Positions 46,073 to 59,500 of a stretch of DNA of 64,000 nucleotides are shown piece by piece. Where the stretch lies: NCBI GenBank assembly GCA_964036195.1, contig OZ038451.1, positions 18,376,747-18,440,746 of the forward strand, in the 5' to 3' direction. The notes below the pieces were generated by a model. It saw nothing but the letters and a program-made list of their open reading frames with translations. It did not search any database and was not told where the DNA came from. Position numbers and translations under genes: made by a program. Position 1 is the first letter of the stretch, and each line of letters begins with the position of its first letter. Source of the DNA: Sphaerolaimus hirsutus (taxonomy: Eukaryota > Nematoda > Chromadorea > Monhysterida > Sphaerolaimidae).

Positions 46073-47500
46073 CTAGGTCAAAATCAAGTAAAATGAGAAG
46101 TGAGAAGTGAAATGAGAAGTGAAAAGTTAACTTGCGGAATTGGCACCAGGTAAAAGAACAACAATAGTGTCCAAACTTTTGTGTTCCCGGCAAAACAACA
46201 ATATACACAATTGCAAATCAAGTATCGATGCACCTTTAAGTCAAATTTTGCACAATCATAAATCAAATGTTATTTTTAGTAAAGTTGTTCAACTCATTTT
46301 CACAAACGTTTTGCAGCGGTGCAAAACAAACCAATAAACGGAATCACAAAATTGGTCTAGGGACTGGAATGACTGGCTGCTTGCCGATTTGCGCAAACAA
46401 TTATTGCGCCCATTTCAGCCGTTCCTAAACGATCGCCGCCGTAATTAGCTGCGTGAGATGAGATGAGCACCGGGCCATGAAGTGGGCGGAGTCTAGCCGC
46501 GCGTCCATTGGCTGCCGCCGCGTCGAAGGCCGTCGTGCAGCCGCCGCACTGCTCATCTATTTTACATCTATTTAGACCCATTTTGCATGACTTTAGTTAT
46601 GTTTTTGCAGGCAATTTCTCCATTACGCGTGTAGGTTCCATGCAAGATAGTGGAAAAAAGCGCCGCGGTACATGGCTATTTAACACGGAACATGCAAATA
46701 ATGTATTTGTAGTTGCCGCCGTCGCGTCCGCTGCGCGACGGCCTCCAAAATCATGTTCTCAAATTAATCAGCGCGCTCAGTTGTTCCCGGTGCAGATTTT
46801 AATTGGACCGATGATTTTTTCGGGTTGCCCGAAACGTTCGATGCGGAATTTTACTGTCCCAGATTCAATACGCTGTTGATCAAACAACCTATTTAGCGCA
46901 GTGTCTCCCTCTAAATCAAGTTAATTTGCCCTACAAACTTTATCGGGCAGCCCGAAAAAGTGTCGGGCAAATAAAATTTCGGCAACAGCGCCGTGCCTTT
47001 GATATGGCCAAAGTGTCGCGGGTGCATGTATTTTACATACATTCGCGATTTTCCACAGTTCCCAGTTCAGTTTATCTCGCAAAGAGATCATGAATTAACT
47101 CCGACTGCAATCGGATACCTTGCAGTAACTCTGATCATTTTACATGATGCCCATCAAAAAGTATGTCTACATAATATGTTCGCGAATAAACACACGCGCG
47201 CGACACCTTATGGCCGTCTAGAAAGTTGTCGCTGCGGGCATGAAAAATGATGGAACAGTTTTTGTAGGTCGAGCGCCACTCGCCGCCCAGCGACATCAAA
47301 GAAATTTGCAATGATGTGCATAAGATCGTGTTTTTCCTTTGAACGCCGCCACTCGTTTGCTGATATTTCTGATAAGCAAATTGGCAAAGTAAACTCACGT
47401 TGACTAATTGCCGCGTCGGTTTTTTCTTCATTTGTCCATTTCATTTTCGCGCACCGACCCACACGCAGCGCAGAACTCCTGAATCATTGTTTTACACATC
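46073..47500. other. Upstream region of engrailed
   Basis: No exon is firmly supported. A short element end (TGCGGAATTGGCACC) lies at 46134-46148. From about 46360 the DNA becomes CpG-rich and repeat-poor, as expected for a promoter region of a developmental gene. A minus-strand ATG (47444) reads MKWTNEEKTDAAISQ to a GTGAGT donor; it does not fit the phase of the first ASCC3 exon found, so it is not assigned. Confidence 0.4.
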
Positions 47501-50500
47501 ATGCGCACCGGCGACAGCTGCGGCATGAACGACACCGACACTTCGCACAGCAAGGGAACGTTGGATCTGCGGCGGCACAAGACACCCCCGCTGCAGCAGG
47601 ATACATGTGAGTGCGCTGCGCATCTGCTGGATGGGAAGCTGATTTGGGGTAGCCTTATATCCGGAATGTGTATTGCCTTATTTAATGTGGTTCACTCCGA
47701 ATGGCAAAGGCTGAGCGTGTCGAACTAAGTAGATTTTTCCTGATCCAATTCCCCATACACTGGTCTCATCACTGTACAGCCGGCGGCGGCGACGCGTGGC
47801 TGTCAGGCGGCTCGCTGTCCACATCGCTGAGCTCGACGTCGACAAACGCGCCGGGCAGCTCGCCGCCCAATAAAAACAGCAGCTGCAGCGCCGGCTCGGA
47901 GCACATATCCGCACTTCATGGATTACTGGACAACTTGGGTTGGTTTTCAAATTTAACACTACTTTTACTGTGCTTCAGCGGTGTTACTTATTACTTGTGG
48001 TGGTGCCAGTCCCAGACCCTGTAAAATGCCCTGTAAAATGTCAAAGTGTCAAAAGTCATGGAAAATGCCAGTTACTCCACTGTCACGTATTCCACTACAT
48101 TCTCACAGCGGCTGCGGCGGCGCAACGGCACCGGCTTTCCAAGTGCAGTCCGGCTCGGGCCCCGAGCGCCGCCACGACCGGGCGGCAGCAGCAGCACAGC
48201 CCGCGCGACGCGCCGCGGCACGGCAACGTGGATGGCGGCGCCGCGGTCGCACCGAAGTTCTCCATCGCGCACATTCTCAGCGCCGATTGTGGGCTGAATG
48301 TGAGTTAATTGACACTGTATAGTGCGTTTCGAACCAGGCTTGTGGTAGAAAAATATGTTTATGTAATTGAAAGCATTGTTACCGCAACCACTAGTTTACT
48401 AATGAAATTTTAAAAATTTAGCTGACACATAAATTTTTCAAAACGCATTTGAGTTAACTGCAATGATTTATTTTTATGCTTCATCTACTGTCTTTGACAA
48501 ACCCCTTTTTTCCAGTGAACTCAAATGCCATTCAAAGTTGACTTTGAGTTCACCATATTTTTTTACTGGCAGGTAAACTAGTGTGTGCATGCAGCGTCAT
48601 TTCATCGCACCCAATACATTCCCATCGCAGCCAACAACCGGCCGTTCAGCCGACAACTCGCCCAACAGCATGCCGCCCTCGCCGTGGCCCACCAAGCCGA
48701 CGGCAGTGTGCAGCGGCGCTTCCCCCTCGTCGAGCCAGCCGTCGCCGCTCAAGTCGCCGCCGCTGGGCCCCCCGCCGCCGGCCGGCCTGGCGCTGGCGCT
48801 CGCGCTGCACAACCACGGCACCCAGGCGCTCTTTGCCGCCGCGGCGGCAGCGCAGCACCAGCAACAGTTGCAGCAGCAGCAGCAACAGAATCAGCTGCAG
48901 CAACAGCAACAGCAGAATCAGCTGCAACAGCAGCAGCAGCAGCAGTTGCAGCAGCAGCAGCAACAACAACAACAACAACAACAACAACAGCAAAAGCCAG
49001 CGCCAACTTCGGGAGGTGGCGCATCGAACTCCATGTTCCCCGGAGCGTGGATTTTCTGCACCCGCTATTCGGACAGACCTAGCTCTGGTCGGTTTGGGTT
49101 GCCTTTATATTTATTTTCCCATTTAACCCCACCATTTCTGTGTGTGATTTTACTTTTCTTAAATTTTTCAACCTCAATTTGCCTCGCGATTTTATAATTC
49201 AGTCATCGATGTGGCGATTTTGATACTATTAAAATTAGGGAAGAAAACATGTAAATATTTAGATGGCTGCGCTGCGCTCAGTCGATGTATTGGGTGGGTA
49301 TTTTTTTCTGCGCCAAAATTAACAGACGACAGTCTGATATATTCGCGGTTATTTTTGCTCACACTATAGTCCATGCGTATAGAGTAGTCAGGCAAAATTA
49401 GTAGATTTTACTGAATTTGTGCACTTGTTTTGCCGCCGAATTTACACGCGTCGCCGCCGTGAATTACTTGCGTTTTTATGCGTTTACATTTTACTGTAGT
49501 TGAAGTGTGGCCCCTCCGCCAATTTCAAAGGAATTGAAACGCTGATATCTATCTTCATCAATGATTTAATTGTAAATATAATTGCTGACAACTGAATTCA
49601 TCCAACGAAATGATTATTTTTTAGATGGAAATCGTGCCATGCTGCACAGAGTGGTTAAAGTTACCTATTGTTGGAGATTTCTATTAAAAAAGATGAGTAG
49701 TTGCTGTATCACAAATCGTTATAGTATAAAGGTGTACCTTTTTCACGTTTTTGATCACTATCCGGCTGGTGAGACTATATTTTCGACATGGTGTTAGACA
49801 AATGTTACATTTGTTACTATAAACACTATTTTTTGCTAAACTGTCAAGATATGATAACAGACTTTTTCAATTACCTAGATACCCAGACCCCTAGATACCA
49901 TTTTTATACAATACCCACAAAAAGATTATCGACATGGTTAAGCGGCGTTTACACTGCATTTTGTGCCGACAAAAAAAGAAGACAAAAAGTTTCATAATTC
50001 CACAATAAAGTTCCATATCTGCAAGACAAAGCAGTGAAGTATACTCACTAGTTGAGTGTACATACATGCCAATTTGCAGATAATTCGGGCATGTCGTTCA
50101 AGACTTAAAAACAAATTACACTTGTCGGTTCGGTTTTCGTTTTGAAACCGAACCGACAAGTGTAATTTGCTTTTAAGTCTTGAACGACAGGCGCAAATTA
50201 TCTGCAAATTGGCACGTGTGTACACTTAACTAGTGAGTATACTTCGGTGCTTTTCTTTGCAGATATGGAACTTTATTACAGAATTATGGAACTTTTCCAC
50301 TCGTTTTTTTGTCGGCACACGAAACCGTGTAAACGCCGCTTTAGCCAAATTTTCCTATGGATACCTCAACCAAAGGTATCAATACACCTACCTAAAATAT
50401 TAAAAATATCAGTCGTAATTCTAAACATGGGCCACACTGTAATTTTCGCTATAATACAGCACTAAAACTGCGATCAAGTGAATTATGGTAAGGGACAAAA

Positions 50501-53500
50501 TGTTCGTTTGGTGGAACAGTGGCGCATGAGTTATGTTCATGCATAGATACTTACAAACGATGAACTTGTAAATTGTGTGAGATGTTTATCTACGCGTTTG
50601 GCGATTGTCGCAGATCGCAGTGACTGAGCATATATTTCAATATTTTAGTTCAATTTCGCACCGATTTGACGTGAAAACGGAAGTCAATTAATCGAAATTT
50701 CAAAGATGAATTACAATGCGTCTTTGTTGTAAACTTTTATTAAATAAAGTCGTGTCGGGAAATTTTGTCGCTTTCTCACGGTGTTTGCCGAAATTGTGCC
50801 AGATGTGCCCAAATTTTTGAGCCGCGTTAAATTGCTTCACAGAACATTCACTCGTAAAGTTTCACTTAGGTATGCATTTAATTTCCTAATATTCCCACGA
50901 CATAATTAATTGATGTCAAACTTCGGATATGCCGAAAAATTCAGTAATGCCCATTTCGCAACACCATGAACTCTGTGTCAATTTCTCATCATTGCATTGC
51001 GTCACTGGCCGCCGTAATACCCGCCCACACCCAGCGGGTATCGGGTATCGGACGGGTATCGCGCGCGCCCCGAAAATAAGTTGCATAATGCTGGAAATAT
51101 TAGAAAAACTGCCTGTCTGATTCATGCATGTTGATGCATGGATCACACCTGATTGGTGCCGGTTGTAAACGCTCTCTAATCGAATTTTTGGCCGCCGTAA
51201 ATTCAGTGGATCAAGGGCGAATGCATGGATAAATTACATGCCTCCAGCTATTTATACCATGTCAGCGCACACAATCAGATTGTGCTCGAGCGTGACCTCT
51301 GCGCGCCCTGTGCAAATCACTGTTTGCAAAATGATAAGCCTGAATGAGTAGCATGAAGAATGACGATTTTTCGAAGTACGGTAAAGAACGGTTACCGGTT
51401 GAAAATTTTCACATTCTCTATCAAGTGGAAGGTGATGTCAAATTAGATGTTTAGTGACTAGGGTTCAAACGATATATCGTATCGAATATCGAATATCGGA
51501 TATCGACCATTTTTTAATATCGAATATCGAATATCGATATCGAAAATTTTGAAAAAATATCGAATATCGAATATCGATATCGAAAAGTCATATCGTTTGA
51601 ACCCTATTAGTAGTGATGGAAAAAGCGCCAGGCTTTTAGCGCCAAGCGCCAAAAGCGCCATGGCGCTTTTCCTACCCACAGCGCCAAGCGCCAATGGCGC
51701 CAGAGCAAAATAGCGCCAAGCGCCAAAAGCGCCATGGCGCTTTTCTGGAAGTCAGCGCCAAGCGCCAATGGCGCCATATGGTAATGGCGCCAAGCGCCAA
51801 TAGCGCCAGCGCCAAAAATTTTTTCTTGAATTTGTTTGTAGAATAATGAATGCATAGCTGTGACGTACCGCTGATGTCCATGTAGTCGATTTCACTTTTG
51901 CCATAAAAGTTTAAACGACCATGTTCAAACAGTCCAATGTTCCTCACACAGCTGATATTTAGGTGGACTTTTTTAAGCGACGTTTATTTGTTCCTTATTT
52001 GGCTAACAGTTGGAGTGATTGTAGGGCTTATTCAAGAATTTATGGTATTTTTGTTGGTATACAGAGCAATTTATTGTATTCATAATAGTTAAAATGTATT
52101 TACATTTACTGGAAAAAAATACATATACATACTCGCATACAGAGTAAATACTGTATTTGCTCAAATCATTCCCCTGGTGAATTATTTTTTCATTTGACCG
52201 TTGTGAAGGGGGAAACCATTCAGGAAGGGAAAGTGTTCGAGGCGATTAGAAAACATAAAAATCCATTTCCTTGAAATCAACTCTTAGTTATGCAATGTTA
52301 ATCATTTGAGGCTTAAAATGAAAAAAAGGTGGATGAATACAATACCAGTACATTTTTTGAGCAAACAAAAGTATTTGCTCCACTTCCAAATATGAGGACC
52401 TTTTGAGTAAAAAGTAAACACATTTAAACACCTATGCTTGTGTACTTTGTATATAATAATTTTGTCTCCTAATATTTATCAATATTTAACCACTATTAAT
52501 GTCTCATAACACGCTTACACAAATCAATATTTATTCAATTGCTTTCAAAATTGAGCAACTGGAGTGTCGATTTCACAATATTATAGCAATTTTAATAATC
52601 ATGGTTGGCGCTTTTTTGGCGCCATTTAAAATGCCGGCGCCAGGCGCCAATAGCGCCACCAGAAAATGGCGCCAAGCGCCAAAAGCGCCATGGCGCTTTC
52701 TCAGACCCTGGCGCCAAGCGCCAATGGCGCCAGAGCGTTTTAGCGCCAAGCGCCAAAAGCGCCATGGCGCTTTTTGCTTTGGCGCTAGCGCCAGGCGCCA
52801 GCGCCATGGCGCTTTTCCATCACTACCTATTAGTGACTAACACTCATCGAATAGACGACACTCTTTAATGACAACAAAACGGTGCAAATTTAAAAATTTG
52901 ATTGTCACTTCACAGTGTATGTGAAAATATGTCTCAAACGTGTCACTTCACTTCAACCACTTCGCTACCATTTCTATCGAACTCTTGTTTGTTAAATGGT
53001 AAAAAAAAATCGTTTGGCTTTTGTCCAAATCGCATTTGTCCTAGCCGATAAATGTAAATTGGCACCTGTGCAACGCCATAGCACTGGCGTTTGAATGGCG
53101 CTGCCGCCATTCCATTCCCACCCAGACGACACTAATTGCCCCGCTGTCAGCACGAAAGCGACATGACACGCGTGTGAACCTTGTTCCCACATTGCACCGG
53201 CCTTGGAACAATCTGATAAAATAATATTTCGTGCCCAATCTCGCGGCCACTATCGACGGCGATGCAAGTGTGAAAGTGGATATTTTACGCCAATTTTTCA
53301 GCGTGAAGACGTGACGCTCGGTTGTAAAACGTGCAGACAGCTTTTTATTTCTATTTTGGGCAGGTAATCAAACGCGTGGCATTGAGACGCGTACCCGACG
53401 GATACCCGGAATTTTACGAGTGTGTGAAAGTGAAAATGAAAATAAAATCCCGATCTAAATGGTTTACAACGGGTATAAAGTTTGCACCCACCACCATAAG

Positions 53501-56500
53501 TACCTGTTTATATCTGCTGTAACTGTATTTGCGCGCGTGTAAACCGACTGCAAATTCACCTGCAAATTACCTCGCCGCATCGCGAGATGAGAGATGTTTA
53601 TCACTATAATTCCAGGCAGAAACACGCATATTTGCCACTTGATAGGGATCTGGCCAATTTCGCACTTTTAGATGGGCATGTCAGCCGCCCTGCCGGTGGC
53701 ACTAATGCGATCGGACAGGCCGGGGCGCTATCAATTTCTGCCGCGCCGCGCGGCCGAATTACACGCTTGTTTAGTGTCGCCGCGCTGGCGAAGTTGTCCG
53801 GACTTGGGATTGAAGTTGTTTGGCCCCATAAAGGGCTTTTTCGGGCTGCCCGACTGATTACTAGTTCACGGAAATGACGTGAATTACCCGATCCCGATGT
53901 AGATTTCGAACACTGACTGCGAGGGTGCGAGCTACCAATCAGATTTCCGAAATAATTTATCAGTTTGCTTGAATAAAACTAGTTGGGCTAATTAAAAATC
54001 GTCCCCGCCTATGCGCATTGTAAAGTGGGATAGACCCGCCGCACTGCCGACTTGTTGCCGCGCCGTTTTACAAGCGCCCGCCGTTAAGGTCGCGCATGTC
54101 GCGCCGCGCCGCCGCCACCTAATCAAATGTCGTTAAACTTTGAACGAGATATTTATATATTACATATTTACCTGGCCGATACACAAATGAATGACGGTTT
54201 GCAAGCGTTCATTCCGTTAGGTTACGGTAGCGGCTGGGAAATGGCCCTATGGCGCCGAGAACAAAAGGCGCTGCGTTAAGTTGCATTGGCGCGTAACTTT
54301 GAGGTGCATTGCAACACTGGGCTATTCAGGCACCCTGTAAAGTGCCACAAAAAGTGACAGATTTCAGACACAGGTTCAAGTTCCCAATAAAAATTAGGTG
54401 AACAGCTTGAGAGGTCATGTCGAGTGAAAATGAGAAGTTCAGATCAATAAGGAACAGTTCGTAGGGAATTCAAAAAGCTCTAGCAATTTTTCACTTTACG
54501 GGGCACCTCCCAGTCTTTCAAATCTTCAATCTCCTTAATCATTTCCAGCTTAGTTGACTTTTCCGCCGATTCGTCAACAAAAAGCACATTCAGACCTCAT
54601 GGCGCCGGAGATTCCCACAGCAAACAAATAGAAATATCGCTTTTGGTGCAGCAGAACAGGGGCCCATTAAATGTGCAGTTTAAGCGGCAGCTAATTTATT
54701 GCCGGCAGCGTGTCAGCTTACAAAGAATTTCAGCCGCGCCGCGGCGGCAGCTGCGGCACAATTTGTCACACAAACTGCGATAATTGCCGTATTTATTCGG
54801 AGTTACCTATTTGTCCGAATTTGATAATGACAACATTTGGTGGGCAGAGTGAAGATGTGGATACTATGCCCAAATGAAAAAAAAGTTTTGATGCGAGAAA
54901 CTTTAAATCTTCATTAAGATTTTATCGCATATTGAGCCGTTTTCATTTGACAGAACTGAACGATTCGGGGTTTAACAGCAATTTGTCGTCCCGACGACAC
55001 TTAGCTGAGGCTTCTAGAGAAAAAGTTTTTTTTATGTATCCAACATACCCAGGTATTTATAGCTATTTAAACTTTAATTTACGGCTATGTTTTTTTTGTA
55101 AATGACCCTACATTTTGTCATGTTTTTGCTGGAACTATGCGGATGTTTCAAAAACGAGAAAAATTGTTGAATTTTTAAAAAAATTGGCATGACAAGCGTA
55201 TGCTTTGCATAAATATATTCATATTTTCCTATTCCTATTTTCATTAAAAAACATTTTTGCAATGAAAAATAGACCTCCAATTCTTTGTCCAAATCAGTAA
55301 TCCATACAAAAGTAAATATTTGCAAATTCGAAAAAGTAAAAATTATCAATACCCTCAAAGGTATTTTAACTACCCTAGCCGAGTCTGCCACATCCAGGCA
55401 GCTCTATTGTGCGAAAATATAAAACAAAACATCTTTCTTAACCGAGTGTCAGCTGGCGCGCGTCCATCAAAAGACAGTCGCTAAACTGCGAAACCAATTT
55501 GCACCCACAATTTGCACACCCGACAATTTGCTAAACCGCTTCATTGTGTCTCGAATTTGACAGGCGGACAGTTTGAGACTTCAGAATGGGGGTCGGCTGT
55601 CTTGGGGATTTGACAATTTTATTTAATTTTTTTGAATGGGGAATTGTGAGGACGAATTTTTTGGATATTTTTTGGAGAGTTGGGATTTTGATTGTAGGAA
55701 ATGTTGACCTGTTTCATTGATATTATCCAGTTTGTGAGAATTAATTGTCTGGACACTAAAGTTATCGTGTAATACATTCGTATCACCTGAAGGAGCTGTT
55801 TTAAACAGAATTTTCAGTTTTTAAAACGAATGTTGTAAAGAAACGTTTGAAGTGTACCTACTTATAATGTTATTAATTCTGGGAAAACTTTTGCAATGAA
55901 AATCACTGAGAGCGAACAATTGTTCGCATACTTTACCTGTGTACCCTATTTTTGAGCTTCGGTCATAATTCAAACAGGTTTATGGTTGTGTGCAATTGGT
56001 TCCTCTGAAGTCATTTGCACATATTTCGCCCAATTAGCACACGTGAATAAATTGTACGCGGCGCCATTTTATTACTTTCACACTTTCTCATATAGCCATA
56101 ATGCGCTATTATGGCTAATGATATTTCATTTTGAGGAATATTTTATTTGCAATGAGCAACTGTTTTCGGGTGTGAAATGACCGTAGCAGATTCCATTAGT
56201 TTCGCATGTACCGCCGCCCACAATCACAAAACGTCTGTGCCTGCCAGATAAAAAAGTGAGAGGAAAATATACCGTAATTGCTTGAATTATTGAGGGGGGA
56301 GTATTCGAGGAGAGGGATTATTATTTCGTCAAAATATTCAGGCATGTTTCTATCCACTAAATATGCTTTATTAATACAAACAAATGCCATTTTTGTTCAA
56401 ATTGGGCAGAACAAATTGATCATATCTATTGATCTTAAAAGGGGATGTATTCAAGGGGGAATTGTTTTTTCCTCACTCGTCTTACAGGGGGGGGATATCC

Positions 56501-59500
56501 AAAGGGGGGTATTCAAGAGGGAATTATTCTAGCAGATACGGTAGATGTAGAAAACAAATTACCATAAAAATTTCTGCCACAAAAGGCAGTGCTTTGCACG
56601 CAGAGTGCAGTGCTCAGCACCTAGATACACACTGAATAAATATAAATAACCGCACCACGCCACTCAGTCAACTGAAGTGAAGGGGGTGTCACCGGCCACT
56701 TGGCAATCGATCAAGCGTGAAATCGAATCAAATAATAATCGCAATTATTTCAAGCCGACTTTGGCAGGGGTTGGGCTAGGGTGATCGATCTCATGTGAGC
56801 AGTTTGTGCTAGATTTCAAGCTACGGTTTGAAAAGATGTTTCTCAATGATACTGGGTTTAAGAAAATTAGTTTTAAAACACATGACAGTAAACAATTTTT
56901 GACAATTATTGTCAAATTTGTCAATGAATGACTGATGAAAGGAATTGATTTTGTGTGAGATTTAAAAATCAGATACGGCTGATGAAAATGCTACATCCAT
57001 CTATTAATTGCATCTATGCAAGCATGTAACAAATTTTACACAAAATACCTTATGAGAATCAAATTTACTTTTACTGCAGACACTTCCACTTTTTTTTTAA
57101 AAACAACATTTTTTCAAACAGCAGTTGAAAAACCCAATTTCCAACGCTAATAGACGCTAGTAAGCGAATAGACACCCCCAACGCCCACAAGCTAATAGGC
57201 GCCTAATAAGCTGCCACTGTGATGGCCAGGTGTCAATAAGCTGTCAAGTGAGCAGCGAGCTTTATTTGACCCCTGCCATCTTGTCACACAAAACGTCAAT
57301 TCAATAGTGCCACACCTCTCGTTTGTTTTGCACCATTTCCAATGGTTAATATGTAAATGCGTATTTGTACCCACCTACCTACCTTTTTACATATCTGACA
57401 ATTGGTCAGTTCATTTCAGGGAAGGTATATTTATTTCAAGTTTATTCTGCAGGGGTGTCTGGTGTCAAAATATTTTGGTCGACCCGTAAACATGTCAGAG
57501 TATCGACTTGCAAAATTAGATAACTATTTAGCATCATAAACATCGCAATGCCGGAGGGGGGTCAAACATCGCAATGTTTTGACGTGTGCCACTTTTTTCT
57601 ACGATGAATGCATTAAATAGGACGAACTCAGTTTTACTCAGTTTTCTAAGTCGCACAAACGTCAACAATTTCTTATGCTGACAAATTTCAAGTAAAATGA
57701 ATAGTTGACAAGTTTCAAAACACGACAACGATTTTGTAAGCTTCAAAAACGTGTAAAGAAAACATAACTTTTCTTCTACTCGAGTTTTCCCACTTTATGC
57801 GTTGCACTGCAGTAAATTTTGTCGTGCGATGCATTCGTTTCCCACATGAAACATTAATCAAATTCCATCCTTGGAATTGGTCCCGTCACGCAAGTAATCA
57901 ACAATCAACTTTGATGTAATTCAAATATGTCACTATCATTGGAAGGGATGGCTCAACATCCAGTAGATTACAGTAAAACCGAAATGAGTTCCAATACACT
58001 GTCACTTTGTGAACAACGTGGACCAGACGTAGTCAGACATGCCACCCAGGGTTGGCGAAATTTGTCTTTTTTGTAAATTTTTATGGTAAAAATAAAATGC
58101 GCTACTTAGGTGCATATTTAAATAAATATGTTGCACTGCAGGAAATTTTGTCATGCGATGCATTCCTGCTCCACATGAAACATTAATCAAATTCATTCAA
58201 CATTCTCATTTCAATAAAATTATCTTTCCTAAGATTTTTATACCCAGTAAATTGGTGGTGGGGGTTTATCATATATGCTTTTCCAAAGTATAAAACTGCA
58301 ACCCCCCTGTGTAACCTCCCACCCCCCGCCGTGGACATCCCCTGTGCGCTGTGCACTGCAGCCGAACAATTTGCAGTGCCGCGCAGTTTGATTGGCGGCA
58401 GTAATTGCCGCCGGTCATCCACGCGCGGCGACAACTCGATCTCGCCGCGGCGTGTCAACTCGCTTCGTGAATTATTGACCGTCAACTCAGAGACGGGAGG
58501 ATGTATCCGCGTCATTATGTAGTTTGCAGCTGCGCGTAATCAGGGGCAATTTCGCAATTGCGCTGACAGCGTGATGCATCGGCGACGCGGCCCCAATCTT
58601 CCGTGTTTACAATTGGCTTCCGCTGAGCATGCTACATTTCGAATGATCGCGGTGGAAAGCTAAAATACGTACATTTGCACGTACATAATTGCACGCGTGC
58701 CCGTTGTCGGGCAGAATCGGGCAAATTTGGGCTCCCAATCATATACTCCCAAAGTCGTTACGTTTCGCAGTGCACTGCTTCGTGAATGAAGCACATAAGA
58801 TCAGATTTAGGTGTGCAAAGTAAATGCACGCACCGCAAGGGGAAGGGGGGGCGGCCGCGCGGCGCACAAAGGCACCCAATCCTACTGGGCAGCCCATCAT
58901 GCGGCTAATTCCCAATTCAATTAACATGGAAAGGAGGCTAAAGCGATAGCGTATTAGCATCCACTGGCCGGGACCGATTTGCGGCGTTCGTTGGACCGGC
59001 GCTATCTAACCGCCGCCGTTCCCCGCGGGCTTAATGCCGCCTTTGAAATTCATTTCGCTTCAATTATTTACTCGAAACTGCGTTGATTTCTGCCTTCGCC
59101 CGCCCGCCTAATAAGCGCTTCCCTTGAGCGGATACAAGCGGTTGCGCATGTTTACATGCGGCCGGTTACGGTGTGGCCCAACGTATTGAAACAAATGTGT
59201 GGTGATGTGCGAGTGAACACTGGACATATTTTACGTCTGCTGCCAATGTCGCAAGCGGTAAGTGGTTGTGAAATGTTGAAAATGACAAGTCAAGTTACAA
59301 GTAGTAACCAAATGACAAGTCAACTTAAGGTGACAAATGTTTCCACGGTGACAAATGACAAACGTCATTTAGACGTTTCCTTGTGGGCATAAATACATAA
59401 ACATTCCAATCCACTGTTCCATCTGAACCACCCTGTACTGCGGCAGCGGACAGCCGGGCCAATTGCCCAGTGATAATAGCCGGCCGGCCGGTTAATGACG

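Noticed and set aside
47400-47444. MKWTNEEKTDAAISQ as the ASCC3 start exon
   Set aside because: The GTGAGT donor leaves phase 1, whereas the first ASCC3 exon found needs phase 0.
48646-49024. Long leucine-rich, valine-rich or serine-rich ORFs overlapping the CAG repeat
   Set aside because: They are alternative frames and the antisense of the engrailed glutamine tract.
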